A stretch of DNA of 64,000 nucleotides, taken from contig WTXI01000170.1 in assembly GCA_022376515.1 (NCBI GenBank), forward strand, positions 1 to 64,000, read 5' to 3'. A program made the translations under genes and the position numbers. Below are positions 1 to 11,784 of the stretch, piece by piece (position 1 is the first letter of the stretch; every line of letters starts with the position of its first letter). The DNA comes from Lactifluus volemus. Lineage: Eukaryota > Basidiomycota > Agaricomycetes > Russulales > Russulaceae. Below the pieces are notes generated by a model. That model was not told the origin of the DNA and made no database searches. It worked only from the letters and a program-made list of their open reading frames with translations.

Positions 1-1782
1 CCGCGCGGCACGATGGAAACTGGGCACATGCATGTATCTCTAGCTTCTTTAAACCCCCTTCTTCTCCTTCACCCGGGCCTCGGATATACCTCAAAACGCA
101 GGATTTTGCCCATTTTACCCTAATGCCATTCCCACACGCGTAATGTTACCCTTTACCCCGGCGTCCTCTCCATTACTCTCTCTCTTTCTCGTTTTGCGAT
201 ACTACCCCCCCCCTCCCCACCTACAAACACAATCTTAATTTATCGTGTATTGAATCTTTGGCACAGAGGCAGCAATCAATTTTGTATCTTTTTTTTAAAT
301 TTGTTTTACATCTCGGCGCTGATGGGAGAGCTGAAAAAATGATTTCTGGTGCGAGTGCGTGTGAGATTTTAACCCAGATGATCGAAAGAAAAAAAAGGTA
401 ATCTGGTGTGCTGAGGCGGAGATTGAAGAAAAAGGGGAATCGCGCTTGTTTCCAGGGGCGAGCCAGGCGAGCGTCGACAACTCCCTGGCATGACGCGCAC
501 AAAGATGTCGACGAGGGCGAAGTGTGTCGAATCTCGGAATGCAATCGCAATCAAGTTCGGACGTCGACCTTGTTGGATGGAATGCATCTAGACATTGACC
601 AGGGCCAGCGAGCCATCGGTCAATTTGCACAGATCTTGTAACTCCATCCGTTTCTACTTTTACATATCTAACCCACATCGTCTGACTTGTCTCTTAGTAC
701 TGCGTCCCAATTCGCCCATTGAGGAGAAGATCTTCATCCACCCCTCTCGCTGTTGGCTATGAAGGCCTCTTCGGGGCGATCATCATCATCCTCTTACTGC
801 GATCCTCACCCACAGCTGCGTGGCTCGACCTTGTAAGAGGTTGGCACCAGCTCGTCGACACTACCCGGCCCTCCATTCACCCGATGTTCAGCGCCTGGTC
901 CGGCTACGAGTAGTGCCCTGCACTTCAGGCGGTGCAACATCGTAACCGCCCGTGCCAACGTCGGCAACCGAACGCGCGGGCTCGTCTAATACGTCCGCAG
1001 ACAGAAGCGTTGCTCCCGCTTCATCCGCTTCCGCCAAACACCGATGCCACGGGAGCCGAAGTAGCTCCTGCTGAAGGACGCAAGAATCGTAGTGGTTGTA
1101 CGAGATTGTTGAACAAGAACGTGTCAGGAAAAAACTTAGCGCCAAAGTGAGTTAGACCAGCTGCAGACGCACCGTCCCAAAGACCAACAAACCAAACCAA
1201 ACCAAACCACCTGCAACAGCGAGATTGGCCACACCAGGAGCTCCCGTTCAAGCAACAAGCTGCCGATCCAGATAGCGAGCGTCCTGCAGCCATGACAATG
1301 CCGGAGTAGAGCACGCTGGACGTGACGCCCAGAGTCCTATGATCGACTTGTATATACTAGCTATATTGCATATATCTAGCATAGGATATAATTCTCTGCA
1401 CAAGAGACGACATCTTGGCCTTGTTACCTCCTGGCGTAAAGCCGAGACCAATTAAGGGCATTCAAGTTCTGGTACTGTCAGTTCAATGTAGGTGTACAGC
1501 AGATGGCTGCGCCACTACTAGTAGTACTGTACTAGTAGTAGAGCAAGGGACTGTTGATCTCAACAATGACCTCTCACCAGTACGATATCCCCGCCCCTCC
1601 GATCCTGTTCGTCCCAGTCGTTCCTATCGAGGTAGTTCATGCATTAACCTCGCCCTGACTCACCAATAGCTCTCTACCATGGGCGGATGGCCCATTCGAG
1701 GCTGAGGAAGAAAAGGCCGAATGTAGCGCCGTCCCCCCTGATGTAAAGCGACAGCAGAACGGTAAAGTCCCACTCACGGTGT
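1..1782. other. No gene assigned; AT/CT-rich left edge
   Basis: I see no recognisable protein here. The first 300 bases are pyrimidine-rich. A short CCAAA-type tandem repeat lies near 1185-1211 and a small palindrome built on CTACTAGTAG near 1517-1540. A possible coding exon begins with ATG at 1566 (protein start MTSHQYDIPAPP) and ends at a GT donor at 1632. It could belong to the F-box gene that follows, but joining it to the next open segment (about 1671-1761, containing FEAEEEKAEC) breaks the frame by one base, so I do not annotate it as an exon. Confidence 0.4.
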
Positions 1783-3390
1783 GTGCAGTATTGGCTGATC
1801 GATCTGGGCGTAGTAGGGAACATTAATCAACGTGCGGCAATTGATAGACTTCCCGATGAGGTGCTTGAGACAATATTCCGCTTCGACAGCCTCACCTCCG
1901 ACCGTAATTTCTTTCCACCACTTCGTCGAAGTGGGCTGTGGGATTGGCATAGGCTCGTCCACGTGTGTCGAAGATGGCGATATATTATTTTCAATGCACC
2001 CCGCTCTCTTGAACTGCGGCTTTTCTGCACCTATGGGGCGCATGTCACTGGCAATGGCAAGAAGAATTTGGATTGTTGGCCAGCATTGCCTATCGTCCTG
2101 CAATACGCATATAGACCCCTTACTCTGCCAGTGGATGAAGACAACGTAATTGCCGCGCTTGAACATCCGGATCGCATATGCGCAATGGACCTAACTGTGA
2201 CAACTTCATTATTGGAAAAGTTGACCATTTTAGGACAGAAGCGGTTTCCAGTGCTAGAATACCTGGGACTTGCGGGAGAACCTGAAAACAAACCTATCCT
2301 TCTCAATAAAGTTCTCATTGGACCTTGCCCGAGCCTACGTATCCTCAAAGTGTACTGGGTTGCATTCCCGGCGCTCCAACGGATTCTACCGCTTGCCAAG
2401 GATCTTGTTCATCTTCGTCTTGAGAAGCTACCGTATCTCACACCGGCAGCTCTCCGCAATCTCTTTCCCGGATTGACCCGCCTCAAAGAACTCTTCCTCT
2501 ATTTTCATTCGCCAATTTCTCGCCCCATCTCTGAATCAGGAAGAGACAACCCACCACCGTGCCGTTCCGTCCTCCCTGCTCTCGAATGCGTTGGGTTCTG
2601 TGGTACCAGCGAAGATTTGGAGTGCCTGTTATCTAGCACTGAAGCCCCTGTGCTCCAGGACATCACATTAGCATTTTTCAATCAGGCTACCACCTTCGAT
2701 ATCTCCCAATTCGTCCAGTTTTTTTCCTGCACAAAGACGCAAAGGTCGCATGACTTTGCACAGCTTTTATTTTCAGAAAGCGACACTCACGTCGCCCTTT
2801 ATGAACAAGGGCGGCATCGAATGACCTTGCGGGTCGGATGCATGTCACTTGATTGGCAGCTATCCTGTATGGCGGAGATCTGTGCCAACCTTTTGCCTAT
2901 CATCTCTGATGTGCGACACCTTCACATCGATGCGTCCTTCCACTTTCCAAGCGAGCATGACGATATGGACCCTTTGCCATTGTTGGAGCTTTTCCGCCCT
3001 TTCAGTAACGTGACGAGGCTGTTGTTAGCCGAGACCGTTGCATTGTTCGTTAAGTCAGCCTTGAAGAAGGAAGTTGCTATGGGAGTGTTACCAGATGTGC
3101 ATGAGATAAAAGTGACCATGCAGCAATATAAAAATGAAGAGAAGTGTTCGTCATCTGTAGCTCGTCACTTCCAAGAGCTCAAATGTGCTTATAGGGGAGG
3201 AGCTTTGGCGGTGGCTCTCCCCGCCAAATCCCTCGATAAATCACGATGCTGCTCGCGATTTTCGTCACGAGGGAACAGCAATGTGGTTCTTCCAAGGCAG
3301 TGTCTTCGAAGAATGGAAGTCGAGTCCTTCTCTCTTGTGGATATATGGCAAGCGTGCGTTGTCCTTTCCTCTGAAAGCTGCACATCTTAA
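1783..3390 (+). CDS. F-box/LRR-like protein, diverged copy with aberrant tail
   Basis: The N-terminal third has an F-box-like motif (IDRLPDEVLETIF) followed by HRLVHVCRRWRYIIF, the hallmark of the agaricomycete F-box family. In that family the F-box recruits a target to an SCF ubiquitin ligase through Skp1. The middle is made of leucine-rich segments (LRILKVYW, LVHLRLEKLPYL, LKELFLYF). The frame opens with GTG, not ATG, so the true start must lie in an upstream exon. A GTAAAG donor at 1762 and a TAG acceptor ending at 1813 would give the phase-1 intron found just upstream of the F-box in the other copies. Similarity to the family stops near residue 465 (about 3180). The remaining ~70 residues are a wrong-frame reading of a NACHT gene fragment, so the gene has probably lost its natural C-terminus and may be dead. 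Confidence 0.6.
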   Translation: MQYWLIDLGVVGNINQRAAIDRLPDEVLETIFRFDSLTSDRNFFPPLRRSGLWDWHRLVHVCRRWRYIIFNAPRSLELRLFCTYGAHVTGNGKKNLDCWPALPIVLQYAYRPLTLPVDEDNVIAALEHPDRICAMDLTVTTSLLEKLTILGQKRFPVLEYLGLAGEPENKPILLNKVLIGPCPSLRILKVYWVAFPALQRILPLAKDLVHLRLEKLPYLTPAALRNLFPGLTRLKELFLYFHSPISRPISESGRDNPPPCRSVLPALECVGFCGTSEDLECLLSSTEAPVLQDITLAFFNQATTFDISQFVQFFSCTKTQRSHDFAQLLFSESDTHVALYEQGRHRMTLRVGCMSLDWQLSCMAEICANLLPIISDVRHLHIDASFHFPSEHDDMDPLPLLELFRPFSNVTRLLLAETVALFVKSALKKEVAMGVLPDVHEIKVTMQQYKNEEKCSSSVARHFQELKCAYRGGALAVALPAKSLDKSRCCSRFSSRGNSNVVLPRQCLRRMEVESFSLVDIWQACVVLSSESCTS

Positions 3391-4745
3391 AGCTTCCCAT
3401 TTTTCAGCTGGCTCGGGAAAGAGCGTCATGTGGTTGGTCTTTTCTCTGACCATTACTACTAGACTGACGACATCGATTAGCTCTGCAGTAATCGAAGAAA
3501 TCAGGACCCTGTGTCATGCAAGATTAGCTTCCATGGGTTATTTTTATTTCGACGTCTGTGACGAAGACAGGAGAAATCACAAGAACCTACTGTGTTCGTT
3601 TCTCCTTCAGCTCTCTGATCAATCCAATATTTGCTGTGACATTTTGTCACGCCTCCACTCTACTCACCGCGATAACACAGCAACCATCAGTGACGGTGCT
3701 TTAACAAAATGCTTGAAAGAGATGCTGTCAGTCACATCTCAACTTGAACACCCCATTTACCTCGTCATGGACGCACTCGATGAATGTCCAAATACATCTG
3801 GTCTGCCATCTCCACGGGAGCAGGTCCTTGAGCTTGTAAAGGATCTTGTTGACCTATCTCTCCCAAATCTACACATCTGTGTTACAAGTCGACCCGAGGC
3901 CGACATACGAGCGGCTCTTGAACCACTCACATCCCTCCGCATCTCCCTTCACGATCAAACTGGCCAAAAGGAAGACATCATTGACTATGTCACCTCTGTA
4001 GTTTATTCGGATGTAAATATGCAGAGATGGCGGGATGAGGATAAGAAGCTAATTATCGAGACACTCAGAAAGGCTGATGGAACGTAAGTCCATCGCTTCC
4101 CATATCCATGATATATACTTATATATTGGCAGGTTTCGGTGGGTGGACCGTCAATTGGACAGGCTGCGCCGCTGTCTCCCTGCAAGTGTGCAGTGGATTC
4201 TTGGAGAATTGCCTGAGACACTGGACAAAACTAATATGTTATGAGCGGGTGTTAAGGGAGATCCAGAAAAGGAATCGAGGGTGTGCTCTTCCTCTTCTGC
4301 AATGTCTTGCAGTCGCTGATTGGCCACTCCATGCTCAGGAACTTGTGGAAGTACTTGCAGTTGACTTGATGCAGCACAGCAGATTGGGATTCCAAAGTTG
4401 AACCTGGATCAATGGCGGGAGGATCAACACAAAGCAATATTCTCTACATGTTCAAGCTTGGTCGCTATTGTTGATGAAAATATTGTTCAAGTATCGGATT
4501 GCTCTCGGGCCTGCGCACACGACCCTTGCACGCATGCCTCGCCGTTCTACTTCAATTGGACAGTCACGTCAACGAGACAGACGCTAGCGACATTCCTCTT
4601 GTTGGAGATGCAGCCTAATACTTTGACCATGCCCGATTCGAAAACGTGTCATCAAAGGTACGGGATGCAATGGAATATTTCTTTGATGCAGACAAACCAC
4701 ATTGGGCAGCATGGTTCCATATTTTTTGTGGTGACAAGAATAATT
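3195..4745 (+). pseudogene. Decayed NACHT-type STAND (NLR-like) gene fragment
   Basis: Fragment of the same family as the gene at 42754-47477. Visible in order: LWRWLSPPNPSINH; WFFQGSVFEEWKSSPSLLW; a Walker A loop GKPGSGKS formed only when the intron 3354-3407 is removed; a second intron 3430-3480; FYFDVCDED; the Walker B-like stretch YLVMDALDECP; ICVTSRPEADI; IIDYVTSVV. A third intron starts at the GTAAGT at 4085, after ADGT. Beyond it the frame breaks: about 7 extra bases near 4233-4240 inside LDKTYERVLREI, a one-base shift near 4365, another near 4525, and a TAA at 4616. The 5' breakpoint lies in the intron before the NACHT exon, and no Goodbye domain or ankyrin repeats are attached. It is therefore a truncated, non-functional copy placed directly behind the F-box gene. 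Confidence 0.8.
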
Positions 4746-5713
4746 GAAACTGGCAGTATCATCTGCTTCTGACGGTCGGTATCTCCTGAAAGGCGTTCTC
4801 TGAGTCCAAACTATGCTAGTATTTCAAAACCTTCTCATTTTGGAATGTCGACGATCAACAACGGTCTACACGCACGCGGCCAGGATCGATGAACTGAATC
4901 ACAACGTCCGGTGATCTGTTGGCCACGTCCGAGTCGCCTTTGGAAGGCAAGTTGATATTGTAGAGCGAAGGGCTGGGTGGCGCCGGAAGTCGGAGAAAAG
5001 GATGGCCCAGCAGGTCCCATCAAGGCGGACAGATGAGCATGTGCCAGTGGGCATGTCATTCTCTGTCTATCTTGACAGGTTCGGGGAAGCAGACATTTAT
5101 CTCATGACCGTTGGTGGAAAGCTGAGGTCGAGGAGTCATCCAGGACCACGGCCATTGTTACTCAAATGGCGCAAGTGGCTCAGCGCCGCGTCGCCCTCTG
5201 ATGTACTATTGAGAGATGGCATTTGGCAGGAAAGGCTAAGGCAGCGGTGTCACCTCGGCAAGACATGGACGGAGAAGCCGAATGCGAAAAAACCCAGACG
5301 CCGCAGCCAATGCCGTGCGAAGTGCGAACTACCAGTACGGGCAACCTCGGCGTCTCGTTGAGGGTACATTGTTATGTTGACGACTTGGCCGAGTATGTTT
5401 TGATAGATGTCCACCACATAGTGTGCGATTGCTCGAAAATACAAATCTCACCTCGTTATTCTTGAAACGCTCCGTGTGCCCTCCGGATACCTCACTTATC
5501 TCTGCTGGTTGTTTGAGCCCGTTCTATTTTTCGGCCATAAGTCGCGTGACTCCTGCTATCTGTTTTCGTACGTACAATGTGAATTTGGGCGACGTGTTAT
5601 TGACGCGTGTACCACAGCGGTTGGACTCGGAGAATTCTTACCCGAAGGATAGGAAGGCTCGACACTGAGGGACGTGAAGATCTGCATATATACCCTTGCT
5701 CACAACATTGAAC
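4746..5713. other. No gene assigned; 5' flank of 5S unit 1
   Basis: No recognisable protein; open frames here are short and lack family motifs. From about 5520 the sequence resembles the 5' flanks of the other two 5S genes, sharing a GTTATTGACGCG-like stretch, CAGCGGTTGGA, AATTCTT-CCCGAAGGATAG and a TATA-like CATATATACCC about 30 bases upstream of the RNA start. This is part of a duplicated 5S unit. Confidence 0.5.
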
Positions 5714-5831
5714 ATCCACGGCCATAGGACTCTGAAAACACCGCATCCTGTTCGATCTGCGTAGTTAATCAGAGTGCCGCCTAGTTAGTACCACGGTGGG
5801 GGACCACGCGGGAATCCTGGGTGCCGTGGTT
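5714..5831 (+). rRNA. 5S ribosomal RNA (copy 1, diverged)
   Basis: A 118-base fungal 5S rRNA: starts ATCCACGGCCATAGGACTC and ends CTGGGTGCCGTGGTT, with the two ends able to pair as helix I. Pol III internal control regions are present (AGTTAA-CAGAGTGC and GTGGGGGACCACGCGGG), followed by T-rich terminators (CCCTTTTTT). A TATA-like ATATATA lies about 28 bases upstream. Compared with copy 3 it has four changes, all C to T (near 5749, 5752, 5762, 5769), one inside the A-box region. It may be a drifting or silenced copy. Confidence 0.93.
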
Positions 5832-6994
5832 CTTCCCTTTTTTAAATTTTACTTTTTTATTTCCCCAATGCCTCAGCTCTACAAGAAGATCAATACCGTG
5901 ATTTTTCAATAGTTTGAAACTGGCGGAGAATTTATTAATTGAAAGAGGCACATTAACACTGGCAGGTAAAGACATCATGACCGCTACTACTTTTCTATGA
6001 TCAAACGATGGGCATTGGCTTAAAACGAATACATCGGTGACATTCTCCTTCAGGAATTATGAATCCGAGTCTAGAATGTATTGAGCCTTTTAGGAATGGT
6101 GTGAATGAGGTTGTGGTTGATAGTCATATAAGTTAGCAGCCTTTCAGCTAAGGGAGAACGTGTCAGCTTCTGATGAAATATATAGATGACCTATCTCATT
6201 TGGGTTCGAATGATTTCCATCCTTTCTTTTGCGCTGACCCTCATTTAGTAACACGATGTAATTACGATCTGCACCGCGCGCACTGATGCTGCTACGATAC
6301 TGTCAGCCAAGCCGGAGCGAGATGAGGGGCAACCGGCCCGTGACGACCAGCACCGATGGCGGCCCGCTGAAGCCGGAGCTAGCCAAGCTCACACCCACGC
6401 TCTGCAGATTCACAAGATACATACAGACGCCACAGAGGATGGATCTCCGTGGAAAGTTGCGTATTGGGTGGGAGTGTCCAGTGTCGTTCAGAAAAAGCTT
6501 GGCATTTTGTCATCGACTTTGGCGAACTGCTCGACAGCATATCCCAGAAATCGCAGCATTTCATTACTGCCAGGTTAATGATGTCATGAAGAAGTACAAT
6601 AAATCGATATGGCATAGCAGTCGTAGAGTATATATACATACATCAAAGGGAAGTGACATCGCGCCCGAGACGCAAATAACGGTGGGAAATATGTACGCAT
6701 GATTTATGCCAGTGCAGTGGCCAAGGAATGCAAAAACAATAGTTAAAAATCTGAGGAAGGGTGCGCGATCGTGCAATGAAATTGTAAGGGTATACAATAG
6801 TCATCAAGATGCAAACTGAAGTGAGTGTGGATTACGCCAAACTAGTTGGGATACCCAGTGTTGCGATCTCATCGACGACCTGAACCCTGGCGGTTGGCAG
6901 GAGAGTCGATGTGAATGTGAGCTCGAGTGAAATATGGGTAGTTGTATCGAGACGTACTTAAATCCTTAAACCAGTGTTGTAGCGCCCACAAAGC
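5832..6994. other. Duplicated 5S 3' flank, then no gene assigned
   Basis: Bases 5832-6110 closely resemble the sequence after the third 5S gene (34156-34400): both contain CCCCAATGCCTCAGCTCTAC and ATCAATACCGTGATTTTTCA. This marks a segmental duplication larger than the 5S gene itself. The rest up to the F-box stop codon has open frames of up to about 138 codons on the plus strand (6286-6702) with no motif I recognise. Confidence 0.55.
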
Positions 6995-8612
6995 TTATTG
7001 AACCTCGAAAATTAAGCGATCCACCATGCGGAGCGTCACAGGATGACCTGCTACCTGTCGTTCATTGAGGAATGTAGTAAATGCGTCCCGAGCATCGCTT
7101 CCTCCAGAATAACCAACCTCCTCAAGGTTTGGAAGGATCTCCAGTGGTGGCTCTCCATCGCTAGATGGTAGGGAACGGAAGATTTTGCTGGCGAGATCAT
7201 CCTGTACATGAATAGTCTTCGCGTTGGTGAATGGCCTAAGAAGTTCACACCACTGTCTTCGGTCGACATTGTTGTGCCATTCTGGCGCCAGTAATTGACA
7301 GTGCCCTTGGTAGCTGAATGCGACTTTCTCGACAACAGAAAGTACAGGTGAAAGTGTACCAAAGAATTGCGCCGCAGACGCAACCTGCCAGTCGAAACGT
7401 CCGCACCTGATCTCCAACATCAAAGAAGTGTCCCACTTCCAAGGGACCGCGTGTAAGGAAACGGAGATCGCACCGAAAGTTACCTGGATAGTGTTAAATG
7501 TGAGGTTCTTGGATGTTTGCATGAACTGCAAGAGGCGTGGAAAAGTAAAGGACTCAAAGGAGAGCTGCAAGAGGTGTGGAACAGCAAAGGAGAGCTGGTT
7601 TAAAAGATAGACATGAAGTTTGTTGAGGGAAGGGGAGCTGATCCGAGCAACAAGACCCTCCAAATAGGTGCTCACACCGTGGAACTCAAACCATTGTAGG
7701 TTGGGAAGTGTGATCGTGTCCGGAGTCTGGTGCGACTGCCTCTCAACATCAAGGTTGGGGATATGAGGGAATCTAAATGTAATGAACAACCTCTCCAGCT
7801 GGGGAATTAACGGAAGTCGGGTAAGTATATAACTTGGAGGGAAATAGGCGGATGTCGGGAGATCGAGAAGTGATAGAGTGACGAGTCCCGCGACAGTAGT
7901 GGTAAGTAAGGGCAACCCAATTGGGAGGGGAGCCGCCCGCAGTCTGAGATGGCGTAGGTTGGGGGCTTGGAATGTTACAGGAAGGTCTACTTCGGTCCAA
8001 GAATGGATGTACAAGCGTTCCAGAACTGGGAATTGATCATCCATAATATTGATGAACTTCCCCATATTTGAGAGCATCGAAATCGAAAGGTCAATTCGAT
8101 GCACGCGATCACGGTGCGAAAGTGCGAGGAATATACCTGATTCATCTTCTGCTGTTATCTTCCGAGGATCAGCGTCATAACAGATGGTGAGTGGTAGAGG
8201 TGGTGAATGTGCGAGCATGTCCGCTACAGGCACACCATTGGTGCAGAAGAGATGAAGATCGAGACGGGATGGTGACTCAAGAATAAGATTTCGCCATTGT
8301 CGACAAACATGTGCCAGTTTGTACCACCAACGTTGGCGTTGCCAAACAATGAACGTCGCAAAGATGTCGTCAAGTTCGACCGGATCTGCCGGCCGATAAA
8401 GATAAAATATATTGAGAAGCACGTCATCATTGAGTATATCGATAGTTGAGTGTCGTCTATTGTTGTTGCCTAATGATTCACGAGGTTGTGAGCAAATTAG
8501 AGAACACAACTTGAAGGATTTGGAACTCACTACTTGGTTCACGTCGGCCGGCGGCGAGCCTTCTGATAAGGGAAAGACAACTTGTGGTAGAGCGGGAACC
8601 AGGCATTTTCAT
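6995..8612 (-). CDS. F-box/LRR-like protein (reverse strand)
   Basis: Putative SCF substrate receptor. Two exons: 8612-8531 and 8469-6995, with a 61-nt phase-1 intron (GTGAGT donor at 8530, TTAG acceptor), giving about 518 residues without a stop. The F-box region is IDILNDDVLLNIF, followed by YKLAHVCRQWRNLILESPSRLDLHLFC. The rest holds irregular leucine-rich segments (LERLYIHSW, LRHLRLRAAPL, LERLFITFRF) and ends VTLRMVDRLIFEVQ. The start is uncertain: ATGAAAATG at 8612 is the nearest in-frame choice, but the same frame stays open to an ATG at 8753. It belongs to the same diverged subgroup as the 1783-3390 copy (GNINQRAAID here corresponds to SNNNRRHSTID) rather than to the GALPDEI subgroup. 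Confidence 0.85.
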
Positions 8613-9190
8613 GGGGGTGAGTAACGATGTGGATGTGATTGAAGTATTCACGGAGTAGCAATGGCTGTAGTGTGCATAGACGATGCTCCGTCCTCGTGAC
8701 CGTAGTGTCCTTGGGCGCTGAGCTATATCCAGAATGGGCATGGTCATCTCCATACCGCGTGCGCATCATTACACAGCGCGGATGTGGACAAGCCGATACT
8801 TCATCGTCTACAAACAGTTCAAGAAGTTATAAGAACTTTCCACTGAGACTTTCGTGAACACGTTCTACACAAAATGCCAAGCGCGTGTCTGTGCGCTGCG
8901 CTGATGGTCATTCCCCAAAGATGAATGTACAGACCTCGCTACAGCAGATGGAATTTTTTGGCGTCCATTGTTTCCTCTCCAGATGATGACCAGAAAAGCA
9001 CATGTGGCGATGACTCACCGACTCTTAGGAGGACCGCACAGGCGGACGCTGCGCGGCTATCCAAGGATTTTGGCCCGAGAGATTCGATTGCTGTCGTGGC
9101 GATGCTCCCGTGTCGCATCTTCCTTCCGCCTCAAGTACTGCCACATCGCCTGCACTCGCGAACGCAAGTGAAGCCGAGTCGCTGAATAAG
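8613..9190. other. No gene assigned
   Basis: Intergenic space between the divergent reverse-strand F-box gene and F-box A. Both strands carry open frames under 95 codons with no family motif. The part next to 8612 may include the promoter or 5' end of the reverse-strand gene. Confidence 0.4.
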
Positions 9191-9720
9191 CCCTGGCTGT
9201 GGGACATGTTCGCAGTGAGAGGGAGAATTTATTCGCATGTACAACCAAGCTGACCACTTGACTCGGACAAACGGGAGTTCTGGAGAGTCGGAAACTGTCG
9301 AACTAAGATACTCTCTTTTCATAAGGAGGAAAATGGGGAATACGTGCCAGCTTGCCGTGCTCTCTCTAGGGCCCGAGTTAGCGGGGGCAGTCACATGTTC
9401 TGTGATGCTTCTGCTGACAAATCACTGCATCGAATGTCATTACAGCCAAAGTTACAGCTACTAGAAGCACTACTGTACTTGAATTTCACGGATTTAAATA
9501 GGGAACGAGTTGGAATGGCGCCTCATGTACAGGTGTGGGAATCATTGGTCTGGCTGTTTCGTTGCTCTGCACGTCAAAACCGGCGCGGACGTCGAAGCGG
9601 ACGTCGGATAATCTAGTGGCGTGACAAGAGTGTGTCATGTGACCGTGACCGACGAAACACGACTCGGAGCTAGGGGTATTCGAAGCCCTCTTCAAGCTTC
9701 AATCGAATCATAATAATACC
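9191..9720 (+). repeat. Duplicated F-box upstream region (partner of 23130-23509)
   Basis: This stretch is recognisably similar to 23130-23509: both share AGAGGGA-AATTTA, GCTTCTGCTGACAAA, TACTTGAATTTCA, TTGGAATGGCGCCTCAT or its one-base variant, GTGTGGGAATCATT and GTCGGATAATCT. The end (CCTCTTCAAGC-TCAATCGAATCATA-TAATACC, then ATG) recurs just before F-box C at 31803-31836. It is the promoter and 5' leader of a duplicated F-box unit, and it shows that the copia insertion split the equivalent leader of F-box C. Confidence 0.75.
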
Positions 9721-11371
9721 ATGCACAATTCCGACTCGGAGTCAGAGCCGCCTTCGCCTCCAGGTCTGAGGTTTTTCCAAAAGCTCCGATCAGAACTGCT
9801 TGCACAACATATGGCCCTGTTATGGCCAGAAGGTGTGTCGAACACGACTGCGGGAAGAAGTCGTACTAGTATGTCTTTTCCTTTCACCTGCAACTTATTG
9901 ATAATGGCCACTTACCTGTGCTGTTATAGGAAAAAACTCCCCACTTGTGACAATTGGAGCTCTCCCAGATGAGATCCTCCTATACGTCTTTGACTTCTGC
10001 CGACTCTTAGAGGATGCCGTGAACAAGTCAGAGTTGTCGCCGGGGAAATGGCAGGGGATGTGGCCAAATATATGGCATAACCTGGTGCACGTTTGCAGAA
10101 GATGGCGATACGTTGTGTTTTCATCCCCACTTCGTCTTGAACTACGCCTTTGGTGCTCAAATCGTACTTCCGTGACGGAGATGTTGGATGTCTGGCCGCC
10201 CTTTCCCATCGAAATCAGGTCATCCACTGACAATCTTGGGGATAACATCGTGGCCTCACTCGAGCAGCATGACCGCATATGCGATATCATTATCCACTTA
10301 GCGTGTTCAGAATGTGACAGTCTGGCCACAGTGATGCAGAAGCCATTCCCTTTGCTGACACGTCTTCACCTTTCTAATTCCTGGCGTGGTCAGATCCCGG
10401 TGCTTCCCAACACATTCTTAGGAGGATCTGCCCCACGTCTACGATTGCTCCGTTTGGATGACCTACCATTTCCGACCTTGCCTCAACTTCTTTTGTCTTG
10501 CAATGACCTTTCTGAACTCTGGCTTAAACGTATACCTGAAATTGGTTACATTTCACCAGAGGAAATGGTCACAGGCCTCTCCGCCCTGACCAAGCTCACA
10601 TACCTTTGCATCGAGTTCGGACGATTCGAAACAATCCGAGTGCGAGGTCCGCCCCCGGTCACACGAGTCCTCTTACCCGCTCTCATAGAGTTCGAGTTTT
10701 TTGGTGTTAAAGAATACTTGGAGGACCTCCTGGCTCGGATTGATGTTCCCCAACTCGAAATCATCACGGCCCGGTTCTTCAGGAATCATGTCGACATCCA
10801 ACAAGTCATGTCTCACTTGCTCAGGCTCATGCACGGGCCATTCGAACGCGCGGACGTGACATTTAGTTTTAATGACGTCGACATCCGACTCAATCTCCCA
10901 AAGGGGACAGTTCCTTACAAAACGCTGAAGCTGGGATTCGTAGAGGAGGCGCTAGGTCAACAGGTCTTGACTGTGTCACAGTTATCTACCCAGTCTTTGT
11001 CTCTACTTTCCAACATTACAGAACTCGAAATCGGATGCGACGAAAACTTTGACGTGTTGGACACTTTGGAGTTGGAGAACCTGATTGACAATCCTGGGTG
11101 GCTGGTACTTTTCCACACATTCACGGCTCTTCGGACCCTGCGTTTGTGGGGAGAGATACAGCCGCTCGTCCTATTTTTGCTGCAAGGACACACCGGGGAA
11201 GGTGTCACCGGGGTGTTACCTGGACTTCAAAATCTCTACCTTTACCAATGGTATTGGAAGAACGATCCCGAGCAAGCCTTGGAGCAATTCATCGCTGCAC
11301 GCCAGCATTCCGATCACCCTGTCACAGTTCACCACTATGCCTGTCATAATAGTGCTTGGGAGTTCGAGTAG
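9721..11371 (+). CDS. F-box/LRR-like protein A
   Basis: Putative SCF ubiquitin-ligase substrate receptor. Exons 9721-9868 and 9930-11371 join across a 61-nt phase-1 intron (GTATGT donor, TTATAG acceptor) to give 529 residues. The N-terminus is acidic and serine-rich (MHNSDSESEPPSPPG). A second in-frame ATG (MALLWPEGVSN) matches the start used by copies D, E and F and could be the real one. F-box: TIGALPDEILLYVFDFC, then WHNLVHVCRRWRYVVFSSPLRLELRLWC. The middle carries leucine-rich segments (LRLLRLDDLPF, LSELWLKRIPEIGYI, LTYLCIEF). It ends EQFIAARQHSDHPVTVHH plus a short tail. The neighbouring 5S gene at 11785 has the same spacing as in unit C, so gene and 5S were duplicated together. Confidence 0.9.
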
Positions 11372-11784
11372 CGCGCAATTGCACAAGGTATTCCGTGCTG
11401 TTTTGCATTCTTCCATCATTACTGACTTCGCGCCCGGTTGTTGTCTACTACGTGACTCACAAGTCTAACAACATATTCATGGTGCCATCTTTACTGTATG
11501 CCAGTTGTTTACTCTGCTACTTTTTCTGTGTCTGGCCCATGATAGTCTAACGTTGGCATAGCAAAACCTTTTTTCGTTGTACGAGAACGTATTTACATCA
11601 ATTGAGTTAGTCCGAATACGAAATGTTTGATTTGTCAGAAGGGGCCTGTTTTCGCACGTACAATGAGCAATCGGTTATTGCCAGTGACGCGCGTAGCACA
11701 GCGGTTGAGTAATTCTTGCCCGAAGGGTAGATAGGCTGTGGGAGGTGAGAATTTGCATATATACCCTTCCTCACAATATATGGT

